A program made the translations under genes and the position numbers. From positions 702,319 through 766,318 of the forward strand of contig VXAZ01001116.1 of NCBI GenBank assembly GCA_013399875.1: a stretch of 64,000 bases of DNA, given 5' to 3'. The DNA comes from Gymnorhina tibicen (lineage: Eukaryota; Chordata; Aves; Passeriformes; Artamidae). Below the pieces are notes generated by a model. The model worked only from the letters and a program-made list of their open reading frames with translations. It made no database searches and was not told where the DNA came from. Positions within the stretch are counted from its first letter, which is position 1. Each line of letters opens with the position of its first letter. Positions 1-13,984 of this stretch are shown piece after piece.

Positions 1-1107
1 CTCAAAATTTTCAAAATGCTATGCCTTTTTTTTTTTGCTCTGTGATCAATTTAACTCTTCAACAGCAGCATTTGCTAAAAATGGTGAGTTCAATTTGTCA
101 AATAACTCAACCGAAGCCAAAATCAAACTGTTATTCTGGTTCACTTAAAGCCATCCAAAGACCTAGAGGGTTATCAAGAAACTACTTTATGGATAAGAGA
201 ACAATAATCAATCTCTATTTTTGTATCCTTCCCAAAGGCTTATTAGCCCAGAAATATTCATAACATGTTGCATTCTATGTGAATACTTTTAACCTTATTC
301 TTTTTTCTAGAACAAGCAAAATAGAATTCTGTTTCAATTATGACATTCTCAATGTGACTTTTAGATGTAATCATAACTACTTAACTTAAAATTTATTAGA
401 AAATTGTGCCAAAGCCACAAAGGTTTAGCAAAAGTTATTTCTGTAAACTTACCGAAAAAAGACCAGATCTGTTAGAGACTGTAGAGTCCACTGTCCCTAA
501 ACAGGTGTTTTTTCCTTTTCATATGTAATTGTCTTTTAAAGAGTTGGAGGAGAAAAAAGGTTTCCTACCAATTTCATTTTAACCTACAGATTTATGAATT
601 CTAGTATAGTATTATATTTTCATAAATTTGAATTCATTGGGCTCTTTGCACATTAGTAGCATTAATGATGTGTGTCTTTCTGAACACTATAGATTTGCTA
701 CAGCTTTTCATCCTCTGTCTTCTGCACTTGAATATAACACAGCTGTGGTTCCCCTGTATCACAGAAAAAAATGGTACTAGGGTTTTGGGCAGTTTGTTTG
801 GGTTGTTTTTTTTTTCCTAAAAACCCTATCTTCACCCTGTGCAATATTCTGATACTGTGAAGAAACATAAAAACCATATGGGTACCATCAGTAGTAAGAC
901 TACATCTAAAGGTCTGTTTAAAAAAAACCCAACCAACAATAAAATATACAACCCGCATTATAAACAGCATTGTAAAATCATTTTCTGATCTTGCAATGTC
1001 CAAGTACTGTTCAAGTACTTGCACACTAAAATCCACAGCAGAAAAATCCAAACCACAGTATTCCTGAAGATACAAAGAACACACACAGCTAAATAACGAC
1101 TCTTTGG

Positions 1108-1108
1108 N
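1108..1108. other. Ambiguous base (n)
   Basis: This is the only n in the window, in intron. It marks an unresolved position in the assembly and affects no feature. Confidence 0.99.
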
Positions 1109-4100
1109 ATTAATTTCATCTGATATATATTTTCTTTATATTTTTTAATGCAGGCAAGCAAGTGTGAAACTCCAAGTATTGCCCTTCAGCTCACGAAAAA
1201 GTTGTTATCCATCATTAAATATCTTATGCATGAATGCTTTATGACCCCAACAGAATATTTGGATCCAAAAACTAGTTTCTGTAACACTGTTTATAAAGAA
1301 ACCTCCTTTAAAATAGCAATGATTATGCTACGTTCAGTCCAAGCCAGTCTCATTCACTCCAAAAGCTGCATTTGCTATTCATTTTTGTTGATACATCTGG
1401 GCCTGTTTATTAGGTGGCAGTTAATTCTGCAAGGACAACCTTCAAGAAAAACAATCACATAAGGGACATAAAGCCATATTAAACATTTTCCTGCAATTAA
1501 AACAACAACATTAACAAAAACAATAGAGAAAAAAGCACTTAATCTAGCACAAATTTCACTAAGCAATTTCCATTAAAAATTTGAGAGTTAATTCCTGGGG
1601 AAAAGAGGAAAAGCTGGCCAATTACACTATAAGGTTAATGGGATTAATCTAATCACATTCAAAATATGCAAGGGAGTAAAATGAAGTAAAGATTTTGGTA
1701 AACTGCAGAACTTTGCAGATATGCAACACTAGGTAGTCAGCTTTACAAGATTAAAGAGTTAGGATCCTAGAGTTTTATGGTAGCCAGAGTTCTACATAGA
1801 AATTTTCTTTCGTGGGAAAAGTTGTTATGCCATTGTTACTGGAATGATCTCTGAAGTTCTACATCCAGGAAAGCCTCCATGTCCTTTTTTTTAATCCTTT
1901 ATATTTCCTTCAAGAAACTCTGATACTGAAGAGACTTGCAGATAGTCAGGGACCAAGTGATATGTTGGTAATACTCTTTTTTAGGTTGCTCTGCTAATTA
2001 GTCACTATGCAAAATGGGTAGAAATGGAAAGGTTTAAACCCAATCAACAAAATACATTAAATCAATTATTGGCAAGAATATACAGAACACATAGTATGAT
2101 TTTACAGAATAACTGAAGTAAAATAAAAATTAATTCTAGAGCTCACTCAGTGACAGTAAAAGATAAGATCCATTACTAAACAAGAGTTAAAGTTATTTTC
2201 CTATTACAACCACAAGGATGCATTTCCCACCAAAAAAAACCCCAAATTTTATTCAAATCTGTAACACTAAATTCCTTAAATTCAAACAATAGGAATAGAG
2301 GTGCACACAAAGGCAAGGGTTCAGGAGTCTCTGAAGAGTCAAGTAACTGTCTGAGGAAGGAATGCATGCTAAAGAAACAGATACCTTTTCCATGAAAACA
2401 TTCAGAATGTAAGGGGATCTTCCAAGCAATACGAATTGTACAAACACTATGTCCTACGGTTTTTCTCCACACAACAGCAAGTTTTAGAGGAATTATGTTC
2501 AATATCTCTTTCCCTCTATTGAGCAGCCTCCACTGGATTTGCTCCTGGATGCTTCAGAACTTCTATCCCTCCTCCTTACTGGCAACATCTCTGGTAACAA
2601 TCAGTACAAGAAACAACATTTGGGCTTGCAAAGAGACATTCACATCTTCAAGGAAGTCTTCACAGAGCATTTAATATTCAGACCATTAAACGTAGGATTT
2701 AACAGATGAATTCTAATTTCTGTCAATGCCATATTCCTTTGTAAATAATACAGTGAAATAAATATTTGCAGAGGATAGTGTGAAATCAGAAGTGACTGAT
2801 TCACACGTGTCTTTCCACTGACTACAAATGTAATTTAAAATGACTTTATTTCTAATTTAGACCTGAGTCACAGGATCCGCTTTATTTCACTAAACCTTAA
2901 GCCAAAGTATATAATGTAACACATTTTCAATCTAACTGGTCTCTGAAACATTAATCATATCTTCCTATAATATTTGTACTGAACTATGCACGTGGTTAAC
3001 ATCTTTGTTTGTTACTTAAAAGATTAATATTTGAAAAATAAGGAAGACATTGGCTAACATCACACATAATTGATTTAGAAAACAGAAATAACTGCTCACT
3101 TTGTCATATAGTTGCTTTGGATTTTTTTGAAGAACACAGAGAAACACTAGAATAAGAACTCTGTCCTACTAATATATGGTATAATGAACTCAGCTGTCAA
3201 ATACACTAAATCTATTGGTAAAGATTCTGTTCTGTATGAAAAAAGGGTTACAAGTTAATGAATTGCAGTATGTTGCACATGAAATCCAAGCACAAATCTG
3301 CACTTTCAGTGCTTGCATTTGAATTTTTTAATTTGATGCATCATCTAAAATTGCAACACATTCCCTGACTATCAGAAAGCAAACTATTCAAATAACAAAT
3401 TAATTTGAAACTAACTGTAGAAAAAAACCTGATGAAATGCAATTTTTCAAATAGCATGAACATTTGCATGGAAGAAAACAGATTATTCAGGATTATAAAT
3501 TACTGTATCCCTTTTTGAAGTTTTTTTGTTTTCAAATCCTCAGTGGATGTGAAAGTATTACAAACGGATGCTTGTGCAAAATCAGTCAAAATATGTCTCC
3601 AAACTGTTCTGGTGTGAGACAGAAGTTCTTAAGGCCTTTGCTCTTCAAGCATACTCCCCATCTACTTGCAAGAAAAAGCAGCTGGCCATCACTGCAAAAC
3701 AATTCTCTGTACTCTTCTTACATCTTACACATTTTCTCTAGAAAGAGCCACTGCAGCTTTTACAGTGAAGTACCTCATTCCCTTTTAGATGCTCTCAGCT
3801 GCTGTGCTGGGGAAGAAGGCACTTGTTACTATGTCCCAGTACCTTGATTTTCAGATTTGTTAAACTCCTGAGAAATAAATGACTTTGTAAAAGCCATGTG
3901 CCTTGGAATTACACTTAAAACAAGTGAGGGTAAAAATGAAGTTACTAAATCTCAACACACATAACAAAGATTATAGTTAGAAATATTTATAAAATATTAA
4001 GATCTTTAAAAAATAAATTTATTCCACTTATATCAATATCAAAAGCTGAAGATCCTTGTCCTGTTTCTTATCAGCAAGGTTTCAGCTTTCTACTTTTAAT

Positions 4101-7100
4101 GATGCATTCCAAATAAAATTTCTACTGATACAGTATGCTGGCCCTGCAGAACTAGTCTCCTTCAGCAAGGATTTTGAAAATTTCTTCCTGTTTTGACCAA
4201 CATATTTCAGTACAAAGAAAACCTGGACAGATTTCCAAAGATAAGTGATGGCTGCAGTAATCAGGTGTTCAAGGACTTCTGTTCTTACTCAATTGCTTTG
4301 GAGGGAGCAGGGCTTCCTCTCACTGACTCATGTGATTTATCTGATATTAGAGTAGACCATATCACAGAGTAACTTCTGAGTTTCAGTAGCAAATACATAT
4401 ATTTAAGCTACTTGCAATTCAGTATCATTGTACTATAGCTTGCAATTTTACTATGTGCAACTGTTCCAAGTATCTTGAGGAGGAAGGATGACTTCTGGGA
4501 AAGAGCTAGATGGAAGGAGGGCAACCAAAATGGGCAGATTTCAAATTCAGATATTAAAAAATTTATCTTATTACTAGAAGTATATTAAATATTATTTTTA
4601 ACATGCCAGGCGTGAGTAATACATTACTTCTATAGACTCTTGGCCTATAAACTCAAGCAAAAGAAGGAAAAAGAGGTGAATTTAGGAATAAAAATACACA
4701 CATTGCTAGCTATATAAAATGTAAATGAAAAGTGGGGTTGGTTTGTTTGTTGCTTTTTTAAAAATTATTTTCATTCTCAGCTTTGCACATTTGAAGCCAA
4801 GCTTTGGGGAAAAACAATGTACAACACAGGAAAAACAGGCCTACAGTCATCACCAAAAGAAAACAGAAAGCCATACTGAAAGAGATAAGTAAGGGTAGTG
4901 TTACAATTTTTATTTCCTTTTTCATGCTTTTTAAGCAATTTGTAATGTACCATATAAACTAGTCAGAATCTTCCAGCAAGTCCTCCTCCAGGTACAAGGC
5001 AAGTGTTAAAAGAAGGATGACATACAGTCTGTTATATTTCGGTTCAGTATTAAAATTTTGCAATAATAATTTCTGTGGGACAAAACCTGTACTTCTAAGA
5101 CCGCATGTTAAAACATCTTTGCATCGTTATGTTTAATTTACAATACACTCACATGTGGAGACCAAGTCAAGATGACAATCAAAATATGCAGAAGCTTTTG
5201 AGAAAGTTGAGTGGGGTTGTTAACAGAGCAGTTAAACTTTTGCCACTCACATCATTCTCTGTTCATTAAGCTCCGCATGCAAAAATAAAGTCAGTAATTT
5301 TATTATTGTAAATTGGCTCTTCTGAACATAAATGATTCAAGAGTGTTGAATCCCAGCTGTCTGCTACCAGTACTCAGAGATTAAGGAGTGATCTCACGTT
5401 AGGTTGCCAGCTATGATTTTCAAAGTCTAAAACAGCAGAGCTTCCAGTTTCTTGAAACACATGACAATATATTGAACATGTTCCAAAAGTGCTCTCAGCA
5501 GGGAATAAAATCACAGCACTGTTAGTAGTCAGGCTCTTTGCAGTTAGAAAGATTTCCATGTTCACAGTTCTTAATTCTTTTCAGGTTTTGGTACATACAG
5601 AGAAAAGACCCTGTTAGCTTCCATACACAGAAGAAGGAGGGCACAGGGTCCACAACCACAAAATCATCTAATCATAGGGCTTACAGAGAAAGGAGGGAAA
5701 ACACTCCTCTGTTCAAAAAACTAATCCTTTCGGAAAAATAAATGTTTAATTTTTTCTTTAATTGAAAAATATTTATTTTTACTGCAGGAGCAATGGAAAC
5801 TAAATTTTTAGCACAGTACATACCAAGAAGCTAAATTAAAATGTATTTATTAGTTACACCTCATATAATATGAAGTGAGCACTCCTATACTTTCAGGCAG
5901 AAAAAGTAAAATTTGAAAATTTACATCATAAACTATGTAAAGATCACAAAAGATTAAGGAAATCTATATTACTGTAGTTGAGTGTAAAAAGATAGTATGA
6001 AATTACATTTCTGATATCTGACATGTTTGTATAGTAGGTAATTTCTAGGAAAGATAGTAGTATCAAACTTTTTAAACTAAAGCCTGTTACTTATATGGAC
6101 AGGAGTATGAATTGAATTTATCTTCTAAGGATCTTGTTATTCAGCATTTATCTAAATTTTAATAAGATATACAATTGTGCATGCATTCATTTTGGTAAAC
6201 AGGTCAATAAGAATTACTTCAGATATTTCTATAAAATAATAATGAAATAATAATTATTTAAAATGTTATATAAATAAGAATAAAGCACAATCGCTTTCCT
6301 GCAGATTTTATGGCTCAAGTATAAAACAAGAGACAATAAATTCACAGAAAAGTAAAACAAAAGCAACACAAAACTCATCAATGTGACTGTAAGTGCTATT
6401 AACAGACTCAAGCCTACCTGTCAAATCTATTCCGGGTATTGCAAAAAATAAGAACTTAACATAAGAACTTAGAAGAAAGTAGCTGAATATCTGCATTAGG
6501 TGCTCCATTTAAGTAAGGTGGCAGAGTGGGAGATAGCACAGCTACTTTTTTGTGAGCTCAAGTGGGTGATGAAGCTGTCATCACAGGCTGATAGACTGGA
6601 GTCAGCATCTCAGTGCTGAATCTGAGATGCCATGAAAGGTGTCAGTATTAGTCCATTACAGGCCTCAAAAGAGAAAATGTCTAAGTTTTCCTTGGTGTGC
6701 TCTAAAAGAAAGGGAGATAAGGGAGATGCAGAACAAGAAAGCAAGAAAAAATGATGGACTGAAAAATGATCTTTACACCTTCTTTGCAGTCTGGCTGAAT
6801 ATAATTGGAGCAAAAATGCATTTGTCAAAGACAAAGAAAAGGACAATGCAGTAATAAAGACGTGAGTTGGTGACAGCATGGGTGAAAATGTCTGTTAGAC
6901 AGAGAGAAAAGCCTGTACTTAAAATCATGAATAAGAAAAGATGTGCAAGACAGATTCTTTACCACAACATACTGAATATATTTTAATATATACAGCTCAG
7001 CTGTGTCAACAAAATGATAACTTCCTTAAAGTATAAATTTGGACTAATTTGCTAACAATATAATTACAATTAGCTTATATACAGTTCAACAGTTGAATCT

Positions 7101-7476
7101 AGTTCCTGAAGTCTTGTTTGTGTAAAAATCTTTCAGATATCTTGTTCATTCCCACAGTAAACTCAGTAGCCATATTTTCTATCAATATTTTAATTCCAAA
7201 TATGTTCAAAATCATACATGAATATTTTATCACTTAACAGCATCAGCCATTCACACCTCTCAGGAATTCAGGGGAATTTTGGAATTATGACTATAGTTAG
7301 GAAAATTAATAACAGCAAGTCAGAGACATGCTGATGAGTAGAAAGGTTTTCATTACTTGCACGTTTAATTACTTAAGCTTAGATAGTAGAAGCTAAATTA
7401 ATTTCACCTTTTGCATTCACAAGGCATACTTTATCACATTAAAAATATATATATTTTTTTATATTAAGCTTACTGC

Positions 7477-7502
7477 TTTTTTTTTTTTTTTTTTTTTTTT
7501 TT
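7477..7502. repeat. T26 homopolymer
   Basis: There is an uninterrupted run of 26 T on the plus strand, preceded by an AT-rich tract (7443-7465). It could be the tail of a minus-strand processed retroposon, but I see no matching body on its left, so I list it only as a homopolymer. Confidence 0.95.
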
Positions 7503-8817
7503 CATTTGACACTAGTATGGAACCAGTAAATTAACACAGAATATTTATATCATCAACAGAAATGTCAGAAACCAAGAATGACCTGTTTGATTCTATATAA
7601 CATCACACTGGTTATAAGGGAAAATCTGAGCCAGGATTAAAATTTCTGCCATTTACTGTCTAGCCATTATGTTCCCTCCTCCCCCACATATGACATATTA
7701 ACTGCTAATGTGAACTATGAGTAGAGTAACAGAGCCATCCAGACTACCTCTCTGTACCTGCGTTTGTGGGGCACCCGATCGAGATACAGAGAACTCTTTA
7801 GAAGTGAGAAGAGAGAATAACAAGCTCTAATGAAAACTTTAAAAACCTTCATTCTTTTCCATAATATTAATCTTTGTATTATACATGGGCATGAAATATT
7901 TAAAACATCTCCCTGAAGACATGTCAGTTTAATTTCACTGCTATCAAAAAGTGACTCTGGGGAATTTGAAAATTGCTGAATGTAATAATTTTTGCCCTCA
8001 TTACATAGCATTGCATCACACAGCTCATTGCATTAAGTAGCAAATTTCAAAATGGGATTAAAGCTTACTAGAAAGATTACTGATTAAACAGGACAAAATG
8101 TAAGCAACTATAAACTCCTAGGAAAATAAAACCATTTGACATTTCCCCCTCTTCCCATCTTCCTAAAATTAGATGCTTTTTCTTGGGACACTGGAGTTTG
8201 AAATAGCTGTTCCTTGTTCTCCAGTGTATTTTACAGTAGTCAGGCAGGAACAATGTATAAGGACATGGAATGGAGAAGTGGTGTGGAATATTCTCTGAAA
8301 AGTCAAGAGGCCCCAGTTTTCATAAAGTACAAAACATGGGACAACTTCTACAGATAACACAAATTGCTTAAGATTTACATATAAAGCATCACCTTTCTCT
8401 TCATTTGTCTTTGGTAAAACCTACATTAACCTGCAAATCTCATTTTTCACAGGAGGTCTACACTGATACTTTGTAGTTAATCAAATAAATGGCAGTGAGA
8501 GCAATAACTTGTTCAAATTATTCAAAAGAAGACAACTACCATCATGACTTACCATCTTACTATGAAAAAAAGATTTTATTATGTTATTTGAAACATGAAA
8601 AATATGGCAGAGCATCAACACAGTTTTGTAAGTCTGTGTTCCAAGTATATATATAGACCTGTTAAGGTATATACATGCCCATCTATAATATACTAAATAA
8701 TAAGAATAAAATATATACATATAATTTATATATATGAGCATTTGAAAATCTGGAGGTCTGAGCTGACACATTTATTTCTTCCACTCTTCCCTCATCAAAA
8801 CTTAATTCCCTTCATAT

Positions 8818-8873
8818 CTTGGTATTTAATTCTATATAAACCAAATACCAAGAAATTTTCAGGTCCTGAAAAT
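8818..8873. repeat. Two adjacent perfect inverted repeats
   Basis: The first hairpin has 10-bp arms, cttggtattt at 8818-8827 and aaataccaag at 8843-8852, with a 15-base loop. It is followed at once by a second with 9-bp arms, attttcagg at 8855-8863 and cctgaaaat at 8865-8873, around a single T. The octamer ggtcctga within the second recurs at 8883-8890. Confidence 0.85.
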
Positions 8874-11204
8874 CAGGTTTCTGGTCCTGAGTCCAGCTGA
8901 ACTTCTTTCATCTCAAAATTTCTTTTTCTCTGCTATGTGACGATACACAAAAAAAGTCCCCAAAACAACAATCATACACACTGTGTGTCTGTAATATGGA
9001 AATATTACTAAGGGATGAACATTTGGTATCTAAGTCAATTAATCTGTTCATATGAGGAAGTATAAATATACTTTTACTGATTGCTTTGTTGCAGACATAC
9101 TTAAGAGAATGGAAACAAGTATCTTAAGAGCAAAGACTGTTTTCTATCATCATCCTGTCTGTAATATTACTGATACATACCTAAATAATAAGAATAAAAG
9201 TGTTGCATAACCAACGCCTTTAAAATTGGTCTTTCATTCAAAACGTGCTCAGTGTCTCATCTGGCACACTGCCACACCTGATGTTCTTGGGAAATTATCC
9301 CAACTTAAAATTCCTGTGAGGTGTGCAATTCTACTGAAAGAGGTCAACCAGACATGTAAAAGAAGAGCAGGAGTTTTCATAGCTGGCAGCAAAGAACCAG
9401 GCCTTTTCACTGACAATTAGGAAAGACTTCCCTTATTCCTGTCATATGCAAAAAAACAAATACAACACACATTATGCGCAAGAGAAATGACTGAATGCAT
9501 GTGATTCTTGATACAGTTTAAGGAACAAAAAACTTCTGTACAAAATGTACTATAGCTATGACTTCTCAATAATGTGAATTCAATGCAATCAGAGTACTGC
9601 AAATAGCATATACTGAACTTCCCAATTTTCCAATGTAGTTTAAGTGCTTATTACTTTGAAGACTAGGCAATGATCTACAGCTATTATTAACAAAGCAGAA
9701 GAATAATGGATATTATTCTTGCCTCTGGGACAGAAGTATCATTTAGAGAATTGATAACACTTTAGTTTAGCCATTTTAAAAGGTCATGTTACACAATAAA
9801 GAAGGCCAAGCCTTTTAGTGATAACATATGATGGTGATAAAACTAGCATGGATCTACAGATACTCAAAATTACCAATTGCATTTCTATGTTGTAAGCAAT
9901 CTAAAGCAGTGTGACAAATGCATTCCAGTGTATTCCTGATTTTTGTACTTTATAGTCTAGTTTACATGGCCTATAAAGAAATTAAACCATAAAGAAATAC
10001 CTTAATTATTAAATAAGTAAACAAATCTGAATGTGTGTAAGGAGAACAAAACCAGTGTTCATAGTATATACCCTGGGATTATTTATTTAAAGCATAGTTG
10101 TAATAGATTTGGTAGAGAGGGGAAAATGATGCTCTTTGGTGCAGGAAATCAACATGAAAAATTTAATAGGGAGGATTAACAGTGAAAAATTGTAATCAAG
10201 AGGTATGGATACCAACAACAGAGTTGATTTTGACAAAGTACCATAAAATGAGAAAAATCTGACAGTGTTAGCAGGTAGTAGAAATTAAAGCTGTTATGTT
10301 GTGCCCTTAGGGATTTATTTATTGCAAAGACAGGCAATGACAGCTCTGAATAAATCCTTTCATGAAGAAAGATAAAATAGATTGAAGTGATACACAAATT
10401 TGCACAATGGTTCATTTGTACAGGGCCACAGAATTCAGTCAGATGGAGAGAAAATAAGCTGGTAATGGGCCATTTCCCTGGGGTAGGCAATGGTGGGGGT
10501 TTTGCAGCACAGGCTATTCACATTCAGCCTTCAAACAAGACTTAAAAGCCTTTTAGGCACAAATGTGTATCATAGGGTACAATTCAATATAAATATTTCT
10601 ATGAAAGTGAACTGTCATCAGTTTACAAAAATAACTGGACTTCTACAGATGTATGCAAATGATTTGTCTATCATATTCAAGTCTTCTTACAAACAACTTC
10701 CTGGTATGCTCTTTGCTGGAAAAATGTAAGGTTTTGAAACGTAGGGGCCTGAAATCCTTTTACTTCCTAATGAAAAACAGGCTCCTTATTTTAAAAGACT
10801 GCTTGCCCAGCTTTTTTGAAAGAACGACCATGACCTTGTTAGAGAATGTTATATTATACAGATGAGAAATTATAAATAAGTACTTCAATGATGCATTCAA
10901 GATTAAAAAAATTCAGTTATCTTTTCAGAAAATCTCTGTGAAATATCAAGGTAACAACATCTCCAGAAATCATTTTCTCAAAGTCTGCTTCACTTAAAAC
11001 AGCATTTTTTTTTTCCAGAGTGGACAAAGAAAACACATCTCCTACTGCATCACTTCAGATCTAACTGTTTTGGAGCAACTCTAACAGTAAGGTATTGTCA
11101 GCCTTGCTGCTCCTATTTTTTTCTTAAATTCATCCCCAAGTAACGTTAGGAAGGTAAATCTAAGAAATGCCACCCCGTGCTTGAACAATATCCCCTTCAC
11201 TTAC

Positions 11205-11300
11205 TTGAAAATCTTTCTCTTCCAGGATCTCTTTCCTCCACCTGACAAGGAAGGCAGCACAGACGTACAAGTGGAAGTGAGAAAAACCCTCTGGTTCAGA
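11205..11300 (-). CDS. TBC1D22A: TBC1D22A internal coding exon (end of TBC domain, SEPEGFSHFHLYVC...DFQ)
   Basis: This 96-bp exon is on the minus strand, with acceptor tttttttctag and donor gtaagt. It encodes exactly 32 codons in phase 0/0. It begins SEPEGFSHFHLYVCAAF, continues LVRWRKEIL, and ends EEKDFQ. These are the residues that follow WDTYQ in TBC1D22-family proteins and form the last helices of the TBC domain. The EEKDFQ ending fits paralogue A better than B. Because the exon is a multiple of three with symmetric phases, skipping it would delete 32 residues without a frameshift. The remaining coding part of the gene, about 40 residues in the human protein, should lie at lower coordinates. 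I looked for it in 1-11204 and did not find it, so the last coding exon is probably outside the window. Confidence 0.96.
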
Positions 11301-13984
11301 CTAGAAAAAATAAAAATAGATCATCCTTTCAATACACAAATAATAATACTTTTGATCACCATATGCCCCAAGTGTATTTTTATGACATTTACTTCTAACT
11401 ACAAATGTCAGCTACATCTGTCTCTCTTTGTATCACAAACACGCTTGCATTTCATCTATGCCAAACCTATTCATTGCTATTATCTGTAACGGGGACAGAG
11501 GTGAGGCAGCATCCATTTCTCATCTTTAAATTCATTCTTTACTGATGTGTTTTCCATTTCTGGTGTTATCCATTAGCTTATATCTGGTATGAAATACTGT
11601 ACTGCCCAGCTCAACACTGTGGCATGAACATATGCTTCATCTCCATTATTAAGAGTCAATTCTACTACTAGCAGTAGCTTTTGAAGTATAAATTTTGCTA
11701 TAGGAAATTATTAAGCATTGTAAAAATAAATAACTTGGATTATATTGAACTGAATTAGATGTTTTCACTACAGGAAAAAAATCTACTTGTAAGATGAAAC
11801 ATTTACAGCTCAGTTTTGTATTCAGATCTGCAGCTTTCTGTTCTGGTTCGAGCCAGCAGATTCCATCATTTTATAAAACTCCCCCTAGAAATTAGTATTA
11901 TAAGAGTTTAGAAAATTTTGTGAATGCTGTCTTTAAAAGACATCACTAAGTTTTTTCATATTACCAAATTAATCTTAGATTTTATTTTCTATATCACTGA
12001 GAACTGAAAAAATAATTATGATACTAAGTTATTAATGTTATGACTGTGAACTAATGCTATGTAAAATCTCATTAAAATAAAATTTTAAAGTAATAATTAT
12101 AAAATTAAACTACATAATCTGGCAAATGGCGGTATATTTAAATGGTGATATCTATATAATTTACAAGATCTAATTAAAATATAGCAAGTTTTTTTCATAT
12201 TCTCTGCTGGTCATTTCAAAACTGAAGTTTACTCTTTAGAAAAATACAATGTTCTGTTCAAGTACAGTGAACTGAACCAACTTCTTACATAAAGAATAAC
12301 ATGATAAAATACCTATTTTATTGCTATTTAACCTAGAACAACATGGTATTTAAAATTTGTGCAATAAATAAATTTCCCAGCTATAACAAGTGGAGAAGGA
12401 AAAATATTCTCCTCCTACTACTTTTCCTTCTCCTCTATCCTTGACTGATAAAAGAGCAGAGTGTGCTACAAGAGGTTTGTAAAACACCTTGTTAACAGCT
12501 ACAGAAACTACAGACCATCTGGTCCACCAAATCAGTAAGGTTCCAGAAAAGAAATAATGCCAATTATTTGGAGGGAAGCTTTTACATTTAAAAGTGTACT
12601 TGGAACTGAAAATAAGAATTAGCTAATTTTGGAGTACTTTTAAGGAATTGTAGAAAAATTATCTGGACATGCATAAGAACCTGTACTTTGTCTTGTGATT
12701 TTTCTGTTTAACTTCTTTTTTTCACCAATGTCAGTTTCTTCAGCTCTTTTAAATGAAACAAAATAGCTTTAAAAATGCAATTCATTAGAGAAAAAATGCA
12801 TATCCCCAACAGATTTAAAAATTCATCATGCTTCAGAGATAAGTCTAGGTACAAAGTATTTCCAATGGATAGTTTTAGACAGTTTTAGAAATTGAGTAAA
12901 ACAGCTAATGCATAATTGCCTTTTCTAACACCTGATACCTATTATACTTTTCCATTTGCAGCTTTTGAAGTTACAAACAGTTTGATCTCTAAATGTACAG
13001 AAATGCAGACTACCAGCTAAAAGCTATTTAAAATCAAGTATAAACAATGACCTTGATTTAAATATTTTAGGAAAAAATCTCAAGGCAGATGTACAACCTT
13101 CCAGAAGACCTATTCTGAACACATTACAGACGACTCAGAGTACATTACCTAAGAACCATCTGTCATTATCAATAAAAATCATTTAGATTGTTAACATCAC
13201 AAATATCTCATTGCCCTGCAAATGCTGGATCTCCTCTGTAGCTGAAATGAAAGGCATTCTTTGTATTGCACTCCCCAAACTTCTTGAATTAGATGACCAC
13301 CAAAAGAATGCAAATTTTGTTGTATGACAAGACTGATTATTGTCTTGTCAATGATTAGCCTAAGCTGCCTCCCACCCTGGTTACTTCAACATTTAGGGAG
13401 TGTAATACCTCATGCTATTTTATTTGTTAATAAATACAAGATTATTGTTTAGGTACTCAGAATAATTAAAGCTATGAAATTTTGCCAGGCTTAGGTATTA
13501 ATCTGTATTTCACACTCAAATAATAGCTCAGACACAAGGACTTCCAAACACTCAATGATTACACATGAATAAAGCAACCTTAAGCAACTCCATTTCTACC
13601 ACATTACAAAGAGCAGATCGTTTAGATGAAAAGAGATTTAAATAATTTTTGCCAAAATATCCAAACAGTCTATGGCAGAAAAAGATAAAGAAGCCAGCAC
13701 AGGAACATTATGGAAAGTGGAATATGTCGGCTGCTCTTCCAAGTTTTTCATTTTTGATCGGCCAGGAGCTTCAACTTCCTAGGCACAGACTCAATCCACT
13801 GTCAAAACAGATTCAAGAGTTCTAGTCTGAGAAGAAATACAGCAAGATCACACCAGAGAGGTCCATCACAGTAACTAGCCTTTCACCAGGAACAACCAAC
13901 AGCAGATGACTGAGTACAGGAGTGCAAGATATAGCAGTACCTCCCCAGAATACTCGAAGTTTCAAAAGTTTCATGCTCAGAGAT

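Larger units (their letters stand above)
1..11204 (-). other. TBC1D22A: TBC1D22A intron, 5' part (downstream of the 96-bp exon)
   Basis: This is the first 11.2 kb of the intron that follows the exon at 11205-11300. The terminal coding exon should encode an NLPTAHW-like helix and a C-terminal NHYKK-like tail; I searched the minus strand for it and found nothing convincing. The span is AT-rich with one ambiguous base at 1108, a 26-base T run at 7477-7502, AT-rich dinucleotide tracts around 8711-8740, and a pair of adjacent inverted repeats at 8818-8873. All open frames here, the longest being 128 codons, lack protein-like composition and are most likely chance. Confidence 0.8.

Noticed and set aside
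698..1084. 128-codon open frame on the minus strand
   Set aside because: It shows no motif or family resemblance, is intronic and AT-rich, and has no splice or promoter context suggesting a real gene.
7477..7502. T26 run as the poly(A) tail of a minus-strand processed pseudogene
   Set aside because: The adjoining sequence on either side shows no recognisable gene body or target-site duplication.
10995..11092. Plus-strand exon-like block with a long T tract, ccag, and a downstream agtaag
   Set aside because: No reading frame resembles a known protein, and the block lies just beside the minus-strand TBC1D22A exon without supporting structure.
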